Source: Azospirillum baldaniorum
GTDB lineage: Bacteria; Pseudomonadota; Alphaproteobacteria; Azospirillales; Azospirillaceae
Assembly: GCF_003119195.2 (NCBI RefSeq)
Contig: NZ_CP022253.1
Span: forward strand, 142,001 to 206,000
Direction: 5' to 3'
DNA: 64,000 nucleotides
The notes under the pieces are model-generated. The model did not search any database. It had not been told where the DNA came from and worked only from the letters and a program-made list of their open reading frames with translations. A program made the translations under genes and the position numbers. Below, piece by piece: positions 9,352 to 19,670 of this stretch. The stretch's first letter is position 1. Each line of letters opens with the position of its first letter.

Positions 9352-11877
9352 ATGACCAACCTCGCCCTCGCCTTCCGTCTGGCCCGCCGCGAGCTGCGCG
9401 GGGGACTGAAGGGGTTCCGCATCTTCCTGGCCTGCCTGACGCTCGGCGTCGCGGCCATCGCCGCGGTCAATTCCGTGTCCGGCGGCGTGCTGTCGGGCCT
9501 GCAGGCGGACGGGCGGGCCATCCTGGGCGGCGACGTCGCGCTGCGGCAGATCTACGCACCGCCGACCGACGAGCAGCGCTCCTGGCTGGAACAGGCCGGG
9601 CGCCTGTCGCAGTCGGTGGAGATGCGCGCCATGGCCCGCTCCGCCGACGACCAGCGGTCCACGCTGGTCGAACTGAAGGCGGTGGACAGCGTCTACCCGC
9701 TCTACGGCTCCGTGGCCCTGGTGCCGGAGGGTGACCTGCGCACGGCGCTGGCCAACCGCGACGGGCGCTGGGGCGCGCTGGTCGAGGACGGGCTGCTCGA
9801 CCGGCTGGGGCTGAAGACCGGCGACACGCTGCGCCTGGGCGAGGGCGAGTTCGCCGTGCGCGGTGTCCTGACGCGGGAGCCGGACCGGGCGTCCAACGGC
9901 GCCTTCTCGCTGGGGCCGCGGGTGATGATCGGGCTGCCGTCGCTGGAGGGCACCGGCCTGCTCCAGCCCGGCAGCATCGTCTATTGGACCGCCAAGCTGG
10001 CCCTGCCGCCGGGCACCGACGTGGCGGCGTGGCAGACGGCGCTGACGGCGCGCTTCCCCGACGCCGGCTGGCGGGTCCGCGACTTCACCAACGCCTCCCC
10101 GCAGATCGAGCGCTTCATCGACCGCATGACGCTGTTCCTGACGCTGGTCGGGCTGACCGCCCTGCTGGTCGGCGGGGTCGGGGTGGGCAACGCGGTGCGC
10201 AGCCATCTCGATTCGCGCGCCCGCACCATCGCCACGCTGAAATGCCTGGGCGCGCCGGGCGATCTGGTCTTCCAGGTCTATCTGCTGCAGATCCTCGCCT
10301 TGTCGGGCCTCGGCATCCTGCTGGGGCTGCTGCTCGGCGCGGTGGCGCCGCTGGGGCTGGGGTCGCTGCTCGACTCGGTGTTGCCGGTGCCCACCCGGAT
10401 CGGCGTCTACCCGAGCGCCCTGGCGCTGGCCGCGCTCTATGGCCTGCTGACCGCGCTGACCTTCTCGCTGTGGCCGCTGGGCCGCGCGCGGGAGGTGCCG
10501 GCGGCAGCGCAGTTCCGCGACGTGGTCGCCCCCGCCGGGGGCCGCCCGCGCGCGGTCTATCTGGCGGCGATGGCGCTGACCGTGGCGGCTCTGGCCGGGC
10601 TGGCCGTCGCCACCGCGCACAACAAAATGTTCGCCGCCTGGTTCGTCGGCGGCTCCATCGCCACCTTCATCGCCTTCCGCGTGGCCGCCTGGCTGGTGGT
10701 GCGCGGGGCCGCGGCGGCGGGGCGCCCGCGCCGTCCGGGGCTGCGGCTGGCGCTCGCCAACCTGCACCGGCCGGGCAACCCGACCGGGGCGGTGGTGCTG
10801 TCGCTCGGCCTCGGCCTGACGGTTCTCGTCGCCATCGCGCTGATCGAGGGCAACTTCTCCCGCCGGGTCAACGAGACGATCCCGAAGGACGCGCCCAGCT
10901 TCTTCTTCGTGGACATCCAGCCCGACCAGTTCGAGCCGCTGAAACAGATGGTCAGCGCCCTGCCCGGCACCAGCGGGTTCGAGGCGGTGCCGTCCTTGCG
11001 CGGACGGATCGAGACGGTGAATGGCCAGCCGGCGGAAAGGGCGCTGGTCAACCCCGAGCAGTCCTGGGTGCTGTCCGGCGACCGCGGCATCACCTATTCC
11101 GCCAAGCTGCCCGAGCATTCGGAGATCGTCGCCGGCTCCTGGTGGCCGGAGGACTACAAGGGGGCGCCACTGATCTCCATCCACCAGAATGTGGCGAGCG
11201 CCTTCGGCATCGGTCCTGGTGCCACCATGGGGATCAACGTCCTGGGCCGCACCATCGAGGCGACGGTGGGCAACGTGCGCGCCGCCGACTTCTCGACGCT
11301 GGCCATCAACTTCGCCCTGGTCTTCGCGCCGGGCACGCTGGAGCGGGCGCCGCAAACCTGGATCGCCACCGTCCGCAGCACCCCGGCGGCGGAGCCGGAG
11401 GTCCAGCGCTCCGTCCTGCAGCGCTTCCCCAACGTGACGCTGGTGCGGGTGAAGGACGCGCTGGACACGGTGGGCACCATGCTGGGCCACATCGGCACGG
11501 CGGTGCGCATCACCGCGGGCATCACGCTGGCCGCCGGCACGCTGGTGCTGGCCGGCGCGGTCGCCGCCGGGCACCGCCGCCGGGTCTACGACGCGGTGGT
11601 GCTGAAGGTGCTGGGCGCCACGCGGGCCGACGTGCTGAAGGCGTTCCTGCTGGAATACGGGCTGCTCGGCATCCTGACCGCGGCCATCGCCGGGGTCATC
11701 GGCACCATCACGGCCTGGGCGGTGATGACCTTCCTGATGCGCTGGGACTGGACGTTCCTGCCGTCGGCGGTGCTGACCACGGCGCTGCTGAGCACCGCCA
11801 TCACGCTGGCCTTCGGCTTCCTCGGGACGTGGCGGGCGCTCGGCCAGCCCTCCGCCCCGCTGCTGCGCAACGACTGA
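9352..11877 (+). CDS. ybbP: ABC transporter permease, FtsX/YbbP family
   Basis: An 841-residue polytopic membrane protein. One helix lies near residue 22-42, followed by a periplasmic domain to about 255. Clusters of helices lie at about 260-370 and 400-445, and one at about 475-495. A second periplasmic domain spans about 500-720, and three terminal helices form the second FtsX repeat. The pattern and length (about 800-850 residues) match YbbP. It partners with the ATPase encoded just upstream. In E. coli the substrate of YbbAP is unsettled; envelope lipid or hydrophobic compound release is suspected. It ends 9 bp before the convergent GGDEF gene. Confidence 0.9.
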   Translation: MTNLALAFRLARRELRGGLKGFRIFLACLTLGVAAIAAVNSVSGGVLSGLQADGRAILGGDVALRQIYAPPTDEQRSWLEQAGRLSQSVEMRAMARSADDQRSTLVELKAVDSVYPLYGSVALVPEGDLRTALANRDGRWGALVEDGLLDRLGLKTGDTLRLGEGEFAVRGVLTREPDRASNGAFSLGPRVMIGLPSLEGTGLLQPGSIVYWTAKLALPPGTDVAAWQTALTARFPDAGWRVRDFTNASPQIERFIDRMTLFLTLVGLTALLVGGVGVGNAVRSHLDSRARTIATLKCLGAPGDLVFQVYLLQILALSGLGILLGLLLGAVAPLGLGSLLDSVLPVPTRIGVYPSALALAALYGLLTALTFSLWPLGRAREVPAAAQFRDVVAPAGGRPRAVYLAAMALTVAALAGLAVATAHNKMFAAWFVGGSIATFIAFRVAAWLVVRGAAAAGRPRRPGLRLALANLHRPGNPTGAVVLSLGLGLTVLVAIALIEGNFSRRVNETIPKDAPSFFFVDIQPDQFEPLKQMVSALPGTSGFEAVPSLRGRIETVNGQPAERALVNPEQSWVLSGDRGITYSAKLPEHSEIVAGSWWPEDYKGAPLISIHQNVASAFGIGPGATMGINVLGRTIEATVGNVRAADFSTLAINFALVFAPGTLERAPQTWIATVRSTPAAEPEVQRSVLQRFPNVTLVRVKDALDTVGTMLGHIGTAVRITAGITLAAGTLVLAGAVAAGHRRRVYDAVVLKVLGATRADVLKAFLLEYGLLGILTAAIAGVIGTITAWAVMTFLMRWDWTFLPSAVLTTALLSTAITLAFGFLGTWRALGQPSAPLLRND

Positions 11878-11886
11878 CGGGAGCGG

Positions 11887-13146
11887 TCAGGCCGGTTCGG
11901 GGACGCAGTCGTCGGCGACGATGCGGTTCTTGCCGGACTGCTTGGCCGCGTACATGCGCTGGTCGGCCAGATCGACCAGCCTTTCCCAGTCCACCGGGCG
12001 GTCGTGGAGGTATTCGGCGACGCCGATGCTGGCGGTCTGCAGGGTGCCGTCCGGGCGCTTGCCCAGGCCCCGCTCGTGCAGCCGCTCCACCGCGGTCAGG
12101 GCGCCCTGACGGCCGGTGTTGGGCATGATGACCACGAACTCCTCCCCGCCCCAGCGGACCAGCACGTCGGACTGGCGCAGCATGGCGCGTATCGCCTCCG
12201 CCGACCGTCCGAGCTGCTTGTCGCCCTGGTCGTGGCCGAAGCGGTCGTTGATCGACTTGAAATTGTCCAGGTCGAAGAAGATCACCGACAGCGGATGGTC
12301 CGAGCGCTGGGCGTGGGCGAACTGCAGCCGCAGAAGCTCCTCCCCAATGCGGCGGGAGAAGGCGCCGGTCAACCCGTCGTGCGACGCCTGATCGACCAGG
12401 GCCATCATGAAGTGCAGCTGGCTCATCGCCGCCAGCGTCGCCACCACCATGATGAGCACCAGCAGCCACAGGGCGCCCAGATAGGAGGGGAAGGGGAAGA
12501 CCAGCGAGCCGTAAACCCCGGCCAGCATGTGCGCCGCCAGCATCGGCGTCGCGAAGGCCAGCCCCTCCAGCGCGGTCAGCGGGAAGACGCTGAGCCCCGC
12601 CACCATCACGAAGGGCAGGAAGGCGTAACCGGCGGCCACCGCCAGCGCGCTTCCCGCGATCATGTCCTCGTTCAGCATGGGGTGCGAGGCGAGGAAGAAG
12701 ATCGTCGGTACCGCCAGCAGCAGGGCCAGCCCCCGCCACGCGCTGCCCATGTCGTCGCAGATCCGGTAGCCGAGCGCCAGCGCGCCGAAGGCGAAGCTGG
12801 ACACCAGCCGCAGGCCGGCCAGATAGCCCCACAGCGGCCATGGGAAGATGAAGACGTCGATGACGATCCACAGCGGCGTCAGCACCGCGAACACGGCCGC
12901 GACCATGCGGACGCGGGAATGAATCAGCACGGCCCGGCGACGCTGGATGATCGGGGTGTGTCCGCCCGGATGCATCAGGTCGCGCAACTGCTCGAAGGAG
13001 AGATCGCCGCTCACCGCCTGGAATGCCCTCTCCGCGAACCGTCTGAGGAGATTAAGCGCTTGTTGATACACGCGATGCCCCCCATCGGCAACGGCAATTG
13101 CTGTGATTTCCAGGGATACGTGCGTATGCGGCGCGGCCTGTGGCAT
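11887..13146 (-). CDS. Membrane-bound diguanylate cyclase (GGDEF)
   Basis: About 419 residues: a cytosolic N-terminus, six hydrophobic segments at roughly residues 80-245 forming a membrane sensor, then a GGDEF domain starting at SHDGLTGAFSRR. The active site is GGEEF, preceded by RQSD exactly five residues upstream, a complete c-di-GMP inhibitory (I) site. It is therefore predicted to be an active, product-inhibited cyclase. The start is uncertain: ATG at 13146 is chosen, but no good ribosome site is seen and an internal start is possible. It is convergent with ybbP. Confidence 0.9.
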   Translation of the reverse strand: MPQAAPHTHVSLEITAIAVADGGHRVYQQALNLLRRFAERAFQAVSGDLSFEQLRDLMHPGGHTPIIQRRRAVLIHSRVRMVAAVFAVLTPLWIVIDVFIFPWPLWGYLAGLRLVSSFAFGALALGYRICDDMGSAWRGLALLLAVPTIFFLASHPMLNEDMIAGSALAVAAGYAFLPFVMVAGLSVFPLTALEGLAFATPMLAAHMLAGVYGSLVFPFPSYLGALWLLVLIMVVATLAAMSQLHFMMALVDQASHDGLTGAFSRRIGEELLRLQFAHAQRSDHPLSVIFFDLDNFKSINDRFGHDQGDKQLGRSAEAIRAMLRQSDVLVRWGGEEFVVIMPNTGRQGALTAVERLHERGLGKRPDGTLQTASIGVAEYLHDRPVDWERLVDLADQRMYAAKQSGKNRIVADDCVPEPA

Positions 13147-13248
13147 CAACGCATTTGTACGTGATTTGCCGGGACAGTCTTCCCGCCGCCCGCCGCTGTC
13201 AACGCCGGAGTGGTCATACCACTGGGGCAAAAGAACGCGGCGCGCATA

Positions 13249-13279
13249 AAAAAGGCCCGGCTGGAGGCCGGGCCTTTTT
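13249..13279 (-). terminator. Intrinsic terminator after dnaJ
   Basis: A perfect 13-bp stem, AAAAAGGCCCGGC (13249-13261) with GCCGGGCCTTTTT (13267-13279), and a 5-nt loop. T-runs occur on both strands, so it can stop dnaJ (minus) and any plus-strand readthrough. Confidence 0.85.
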
Positions 13280-13305
13280 CACAGGTCGGAACGAAGGGAC
13301 GGCGC

Positions 13306-14448
13306 TCAGTCCTTCAGGTCTTCCCAAAGCTCCTTCACCTTGGCGAAGAAGCCTTCGGACTGCGGATGGGAGCCTTCCTTGCCGGCGGTGTCGAACTCGC
13401 GCAGAAGCTCCTGCTGCTTCTTGGTCAGGTTGACCGGAGTCTCGACGACGGCCTGGATGTACATGTCGCCGCGCTGCTGGCTGCGCAGCACCGACATGCC
13501 CTTGCCCTTGATGCGGAACTGATGGCCGGACTGGGTGCCCGGCGGGACCGTCACCTTGGTGCGGCTGCCCTCGATGGTCGGCACCTCCACCGTGCCGCCC
13601 AGCGCCGCGGTGGTCATCGGGATCGGCACCCGGCAGTGGATGTTGGCGCCGTCGCGCTGAAAGATCGGGTGCGGCGCGATGGCCAGGAAGATGTAGAGGT
13701 CGCCCGGCGGCGCGCCGCGCAACCCCGCCTCGCCCTCGCCGGCCAGACGGATGCGCGTGCCGTCCTCCACGCCCGCGGGGATGTTGACCTGGAGGGTCTT
13801 CTCCTTGCGCAGACGCCCGGCACCGCCGCAGCTCTTGCAGGGGTCCTTGATGACGCGGCCCTGGCCGTGGCAGGCCGGGCAGGTGCGCTCGATGGTGAAG
13901 AAGCCCTGCTGGGCGCGCACCTTGCCGTGCCCCTGGCAGGTCGGGCAGGTGACCGGCTGGGTCCCCGCCGCCGCGCCGGAGCCGCTGCAGGAATCGCAGG
14001 CAACGGTGGAGGGGACGCGGACGTTGGCCGTGGTGCCCTTGAAGGCCTCCTCAAGCCCGATCTCCAGATTGTAGCGCAGGTCCTGGCCGCGGCCCGACGC
14101 GCCGCCGCCGCCGCGGCGCCCACCCATGAACTCCCCGAACATCTCGTCGAAGATGTCGGCGAAGCCGCCGCCACCGCCGCCGAAATCGAAGCCGCCGAAG
14201 CCGCCGCCGCCACCGCGCCCGTTCTCGAAGGCGCCGTGGCCGAAGCGGTCGTAGGCCGCGCGCTTCTGCTCGTCCTTCAGGACGTCGTAGGCTTCGCTGA
14301 TTTCCTTGAACTTGTGCTCGGCGTCCTTGTCACCCTGGTTGCGGTCCGGGTGATACTGCATCGCCATCTTGCGGTACGCTTTTTTGATCTCGTCCGCGCT
14401 GGCGCCCTTCGCCACCCCGAGCAGCTCGTAATAGTCCTGTTTCGCCAT
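13306..14448 (-). CDS. dnaJ: Chaperone protein DnaJ (Hsp40)
   Basis: A 380-residue co-chaperone that delivers clients to DnaK and stimulates its ATPase. The J domain carries H33-P-D35 in YHPDRN, and a very Gly/Phe-rich linker follows at about 75-120. The zinc centre has four CxxCxGxG repeats ([32 protein letters not shown]), and a C-terminal substrate-binding domain completes it. Length and order are canonical for a type I DnaJ. It lies 161 bp downstream of dnaK on the same strand, separated by an 11-bp inverted repeat, and is followed by a strong terminator. Confidence 0.98.
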   Translation of the reverse strand: MAKQDYYELLGVAKGASADEIKKAYRKMAMQYHPDRNQGDKDAEHKFKEISEAYDVLKDEQKRAAYDRFGHGAFENGRGGGGGFGGFDFGGGGGGFADIFDEMFGEFMGGRRGGGGASGRGQDLRYNLEIGLEEAFKGTTANVRVPSTVACDSCSGSGAAAGTQPVTCPTCQGHGKVRAQQGFFTIERTCPACHGQGRVIKDPCKSCGGAGRLRKEKTLQVNIPAGVEDGTRIRLAGEGEAGLRGAPPGDLYIFLAIAPHPIFQRDGANIHCRVPIPMTTAALGGTVEVPTIEGSRTKVTVPPGTQSGHQFRIKGKGMSVLRSQQRGDMYIQAVVETPVNLTKKQQELLREFDTAGKEGSHPQSEGFFAKVKELWEDLKD

Positions 14449-14560
14449 GGGCCCCGACCGCCTTCACATACAATAGACCAATCATATCTCCGGCCCGCCA
14501 CCGCAGGACGGATGACGGGCCGGACGATACTGCATGGCGCCGGGTTCTCCCGGCTGTGAC

Positions 14561-14600
14561 ACCGGAGGCAACGGGCGGCTGCCCAACGATTGCCTCCGGT
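14561..14600 (-). repeat. 11-bp inverted repeat between dnaK and dnaJ
   Basis: ACCGGAGGCAA (14561-14571) and TTGCCTCCGGT (14590-14600) pair perfectly around an 18-nt loop that itself contains GGGCGGCTGCCC. It begins 9 bp after the dnaK stop. There is no T-run, so an mRNA-stabilising or processing hairpin that sets the DnaK:DnaJ ratio is more likely than termination. Confidence 0.5.
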
Positions 14601-14609
14601 TCCGAACGC

Positions 14610-16529
<1,920 letters not shown>

Positions 16530-16639
16530 GTTCAGCCTCTGTTGTTCGGCAGATGCGTGGCGGCCCGTTTGGTCCGGCACCGCCGCGATCCCCTTGGGGT
16601 CGGTGGAACGGTTGGGTGGATTCACGTCTGTCGCCGGAG

Positions 16640-16668
16640 ATATAGGCAGGTGCGTTTCGGGCTGCAAC
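16640..16668 (-). promoter_or_regulatory. Sigma-32 (RpoH) type heat-shock promoter of dnaK
   Basis: On the minus strand GTTG (16668-16665) is followed after exactly 18 bp by CCTATAT (16646-16640). This fits the alphaproteobacterial heat-shock consensus CTTG-N17/18-CYTATNTNNG with one -35 mismatch and a weak last position. Predicted transcription starts near 16633, giving a leader of about 105 nt to the dnaK ATG. Confidence 0.65.
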
Positions 16669-16876
16669 GTCCTGGTCAATCCGCCAACCGTCAAAAGACC
16701 AAAAGGTGACGCGCACGCCGGGGCATATCGTCGCGCCTGCGGCTTCGCGCCGCAAGTGAATACTGGGGTATTCAGAAGCATAAGGCGTGCAGCCGCCTTC
16801 CTTTATCCCCTGACCGTGCCGGAAGCGGTCTGTTACAGGGCTTTAACACAAGCAAAACGGTCGCAACCCAGCCATG

Positions 16877-16891
16877 TTAACTTTTCATTAA
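16877..16891. promoter_or_regulatory. Candidate CtrA binding site (TTAA-N7-TTAA)
   Basis: TTAA, seven bases (CTTTTCA), TTAA, followed by C: an exact match to the full CtrA box. It lies in the AT-rich intergenic region between divergent dnaK and the small gene at 17080, about 190 bp upstream of the latter. CtrA is a conserved alphaproteobacterial response regulator of cell cycle and motility genes. Confidence 0.5.
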
Positions 16892-17079
16892 CAAGTAATG
16901 GTGTGCGTTACAGTGCACAATCAATTGCCGGTTGCCTTGTTTCTTTGTTGTCCGAAGATTCTAATAGTGGAGAATCGAAGGAAATATGATATATCCCTCA
17001 CTGGTCAGGGGGCCGCTCTTGCCAGCAGATATGGCTTTCCGAAGCGGGACCGTGTGCAGCATTCCATAGGGGGATCAAG

Positions 17080-17283
17080 ATGATGGACGAACGGCGCGAC
17101 ATGGCTCTGGCCATCAAGTCCTGCCTCGACAGCCTTATGGACGACGCGACGAAGTGCGACCTGGACGATCTGGCGCGCTTCATCAGCCTGGCCGCCCTGG
17201 CGGCGGAGGAGGCGGCCATGGCCTTCGATCCGAAGGCGGCGCAGTTGAAGGCCCTGATGTCCGGCGGCGCCGGCCACTGCTGA
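17080..17283 (+). CDS. Small hypothetical acidic helical protein
   Basis: A 67-residue protein I do not recognise. It is alanine-, leucine- and acid-rich, predicted to be almost entirely helical (DDLARFISLAALAAEEAAMA), with two cysteines besides a C-terminal GHC. It has tandem ATG codons; AGGGGGATCAAG just upstream is a good ribosome site, which supports translation. It stands alone, divergent from dnaK, downstream of an AT-rich region with a CtrA-type box. Codon positions are GC3-rich as in its neighbours, consistent with a real gene. Confidence 0.6.
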   Translation: MMDERRDMALAIKSCLDSLMDDATKCDLDDLARFISLAALAAEEAAMAFDPKAAQLKALMSGGAGHC

Positions 17284-17285
17284 CC

Positions 17286-17354
17286 GCCGGAATCTTGATT
17301 GCCGGAATCTTGACCGCCTGAGCGCTGAACGCCTGAATGCCTGAATGCCTGAAC
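17286..17354. repeat. Short tandem repeats after the small gene
   Basis: GCCGGAATCTTGA occurs at 17286-17298 and 17301-17313 (15-bp period), and GCCTGAAY occurs three times in tandem at 17331-17354 (8-bp period). Probably slippage-generated; no function is visible. Confidence 0.6.
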
Positions 17355-17418
17355 CGGCGCGGGAACGCCGGGATTTCGGGCTCGCACGACATCAGGCCGC
17401 AAAAGAACCGGAAAAGAA

Positions 17419-17444
17419 AAAGCCGCCCTCGACGGGGCGGCTTT
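17419..17444 (-). terminator. Intrinsic terminator of the minus-strand hypothetical gene
   Basis: A 10-bp stem, AAAGCCGCCC (17419-17428) with GGGCGGCTTT (17435-17444), has a 6-nt loop. Read on the minus strand it is followed by a T-rich stretch. It lies 30 bp past the stop of the gene ending at 17474. Confidence 0.75.
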
Positions 17445-17473
17445 CCTGCTTGCGGAGGCAATCCCTCAGCCTT

Positions 17474-17989
17474 TTACAGAATCTCCGCCGCGCGGATCGC
17501 CCCGTCGAGCAGGGCCAGCGTGCCGGCGCAGGACTCGTCCCCGTCCATGACCATGGGCAGGCGGTAGCTGAACATGGCCGCCGCCGCCTTGCCGTCCCGC
17601 TCCGCCCCGACCAGCCAGAGGTAATGGGCGTCGGTGCCGCCGTCCTCCTCCGTCATCATCACCGCCTGGGCCAAGACGCCGTCGTCCCCCCACGGCTCGA
17701 CAATCCGGTCGCTGGCGCGCTGGTCGTCGGGGCGCACGAAGCGCAGCGCCATCTCGCGCAGCACCGCCACCGCACCGTCCGGCCCGTCCTTGGGCGCCAC
17801 CCGGTCGGTGACCAGCCGCAGCACGCCCCCCGCCGGGGCCGGCGGGTGGAAGGCGGCCACGGCGTGGCCCTCATGCTCCTCCACCTCCGGGCGCCAGCCG
17901 TCCGGCAACCGGAACCGCACCACCCCTTCCCACTCCACGCTGTGGCCCGCACCGTTGCCGATGCTCTGACCGTCCTGTCCGCCCGTCAC
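17474..17989 (-). CDS. Hypothetical protein
   Basis: A 171-residue protein I do not recognise. It is acidic, with a central beta-rich pattern (VVRFRLPDGWRPEVEEHEGH, LRLVTDRVAP, VMMTEEDGGTDAHYLWLVGA) and a helical C-terminus. There is no signal peptide or membrane segment. It could be a small alpha/beta fold similar to stress-related proteins that start with a FxLPxGW motif, but this is a guess. It is monocistronic: a terminator follows it, and its 5' end is divergent from the DUF1848 gene (107 bp). Confidence 0.7.
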   Translation of the reverse strand: MTGGQDGQSIGNGAGHSVEWEGVVRFRLPDGWRPEVEEHEGHAVAAFHPPAPAGGVLRLVTDRVAPKDGPDGAVAVLREMALRFVRPDDQRASDRIVEPWGDDGVLAQAVMMTEEDGGTDAHYLWLVGAERDGKAAAAMFSYRLPMVMDGDESCAGTLALLDGAIRAAEIL

Positions 17990-18096
17990 GGCATCCTCCC
18001 CTGATCCTGTGCCCCTGATCCTGTGCCGGCACTTTAGGCCGAAGCGCCGGCGAATCCAGCCTTGATCGCGGCCCGCCGAGCCACCATGGTCCGGCG

Positions 18097-18978
18097 ATGA
18101 TCATTTCCGCCAGCTACAAGACGGACATCCCCGCCTTCTACGGGCGCTGGTTCCTGAACCGGCTGGAGGCCGGGCACTGCCGCATGGTCAACCCCTACGG
18201 CGGCCAGACCTACCGCATCGGGCTGAGCCGCGCGGAGGTCGACGGCTTCGTCTTCTGGACCAAGAATCTCGGCCCCTTCCTGCCGGCGCTGGAGGAGGTG
18301 TCGGAGCGCGGCTTTGCCTTCGTCGTCCAGTACAGCATCACCGGCCTGCCCACTGCGCTGGAGCGCTCCGTCCCCGACGCGGAGCGTGCGGTGGAGCATA
18401 TGGCCCGGCTGCGCGACCGCTGGGGGCCGCGCGCCGCCGTCTGGCGCTACGACCCCATCGTCACAGCAGACGCCATACCGCCGTCCTGGCACCGCGAGAC
18501 CTTCGCCCGGCTGGCCGGCCGGATGCGCGGCCTGACCGACGAGGCGGTGGTGTCCTTCCTCCAGCCCTACCGCAAGACGGCGCGCAATCTGGACGCCGCC
18601 GGTGTGCCCTGGCGCGACCCGGACCCTGAGGAGAAGCGCGCCCTGCTGGCCGATCTGGCCGGCATCGCCGCGGATCACGGCATGACGCTGACGCTGTGCA
18701 CCCAGCCGGAACTGGCCGGTGTTCCCGGCACGGCGCCGGCCCGCTGCGTCGACGCGCAACGGCTGTCCGACGTCGCCGGGCGGCCCGTCGCGGCCAGGGA
18801 GAAAGGCAACCGCCCCGGCTGCCTGTGCGCGGAAAGCCGCGACATCGGGGATTACGACACCTGCCCGCACGGCTGCGTCTACTGCTACGCCGTCGCCAAC
18901 CGCGCCACGGCGCAACGGCGCTTTGCCGCCCACGACCCGACGGGGGAGTTTCTGTTCACGCGGGAACGGGCGGGGTAA
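18097..18978 (+). CDS. DUF1848 family protein with C-terminal cysteine cluster
   Basis: A 293-residue protein of the DUF1848 family (start MIISASYKTDIPAFYGRWF, then FWTKNLGPFLPALEE and WRYDPI). The C-terminus holds CLCAESRDIGDYDTCPHGCVYCY, a CxC, C, CxxxCxxC arrangement able to bind an iron-sulphur cluster or zinc. The YCYA ending recalls radical SAM-like TIM barrels such as spore photoproduct lyase relatives, but a canonical N-terminal CxxxCxxC is absent. The function is unknown. It is monocistronic and convergent with the CheY-like gene. Confidence 0.8.
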   Translation: MIISASYKTDIPAFYGRWFLNRLEAGHCRMVNPYGGQTYRIGLSRAEVDGFVFWTKNLGPFLPALEEVSERGFAFVVQYSITGLPTALERSVPDAERAVEHMARLRDRWGPRAAVWRYDPIVTADAIPPSWHRETFARLAGRMRGLTDEAVVSFLQPYRKTARNLDAAGVPWRDPDPEEKRALLADLAGIAADHGMTLTLCTQPELAGVPGTAPARCVDAQRLSDVAGRPVAAREKGNRPGCLCAESRDIGDYDTCPHGCVYCYAVANRATAQRRFAAHDPTGEFLFTRERAG

Positions 18979-19011
18979 GGCCCCCAGCCCGCCGTCTCGG
19001 CGCCCTCCGGG

Positions 19012-19377
19012 TTACGGGCAGACCTTCTTCACGGTCTCGACCAGCTTGTCCGGGTTGAAGGGCTTGACCAGCCAGCCGGTGGCCCCGGCCTCGCGGCCGG
19101 CGGTCTTCTTGGCGGGGTCGGCCTCGGTGGTCAGCAGCAGGACGGGGGTCGCGCGGTTGAGCGCGCTGCCGCGGATGGCCCGGGTCAGGGCCAGACCGTC
19201 CATGCCCGGCATGTTCAGGTCGGTGATGATGCAGTCGAACTTCTGACGGTTGACCTCCGCCAGACCGGCGGTGCCGTCCGCCGCCTCGGTGACGCCATAG
19301 CCGGCGTTGCGCAGCGTGAAGGCGACCATGTCGCGGATGGTCTTGGAATCGTCGACGGTCAGAATGGTCTTGGCCAC
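19012..19377 (-). CDS. Single-domain response regulator (CheY-like)
   Basis: A 121-residue receiver domain with no output domain. The acidic pair is at D9-D10, the phospho-acceptor is D53 (CIITDLNMPGMDG), the conserved Thr lies in LLLTTEAD near 84, and K105 is in WLVKPFNPDK. The sequence is close to PleD/CheY-type stand-alone receivers that diffuse between a kinase and a target. No kinase or chemotaxis gene is adjacent, so the partner is unknown; the hybrid kinase at 46-49 kb is one candidate. It lies downstream of grpE but after a strong terminator, so it is transcribed separately. Confidence 0.93.
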   Translation of the reverse strand: MAKTILTVDDSKTIRDMVAFTLRNAGYGVTEAADGTAGLAEVNRQKFDCIITDLNMPGMDGLALTRAIRGSALNRATPVLLLTTEADPAKKTAGREAGATGWLVKPFNPDKLVETVKKVCP

Positions 19378-19549
19378 GGGTCCGGTTCCCTGAATGAGCG
19401 GCCGCCCGGAACGGGCAATTCACGGGGCGCCGCGAGACTCCCCGACGCGGATCGGGGTTCCGATGCGAATAGGCGAAGGACCAGCCCGGCGCAAGCCCTT
19501 CGGTACGCAAAGGATCGCGGGTGGACACTCATTCGGAAACCGCCGGACG

Positions 19550-19587
19550 AAAAAAAAGCGGCGCGGCGGACCATGCCGCCGCGCCGC
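19550..19587 (-). terminator. Intrinsic terminator downstream of grpE
   Basis: A 12-bp GC stem, GCGGCGCGGCGG (19558-19569) with CCGCCGCGCCGC (19576-19587), has a 6-nt loop; on the minus strand it is followed by eight T. It lies about 85 bp beyond the grpE stop and separates grpE from the CheY-like gene. Confidence 0.85.
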
Positions 19588-19670
19588 CGCAAGAGACGTG
19601 CCGCCTGCCATCCGGAGAGCGGCCGTTCCATCCCTCCAGAGGAGGGTCGGGCTATTCGTCCAAAGGACGG

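Larger units (their letters stand above)
16530..17079. other. 550-bp intergenic region upstream of dnaK, AT-richer than its surroundings
   Basis: The left part holds the dnaK leader and heat-shock promoter. From about 16780 to 17030 base composition drops well below the surrounding high GC (many T/A runs near 16850-17000). This part contains the CtrA-type box at 16877-16891 and probably the promoter of the small gene at 17080. I see no convincing gene in it. Confidence 0.6.

Noticed and set aside
6574..11574. A 1666-residue open frame on the minus strand
   Set aside because: Only its last 391 codons are the FIST gene. The rest is antisense to ybbA and ybbP and has the Arg/Gly/His-rich composition of a GC-rich shadow frame.
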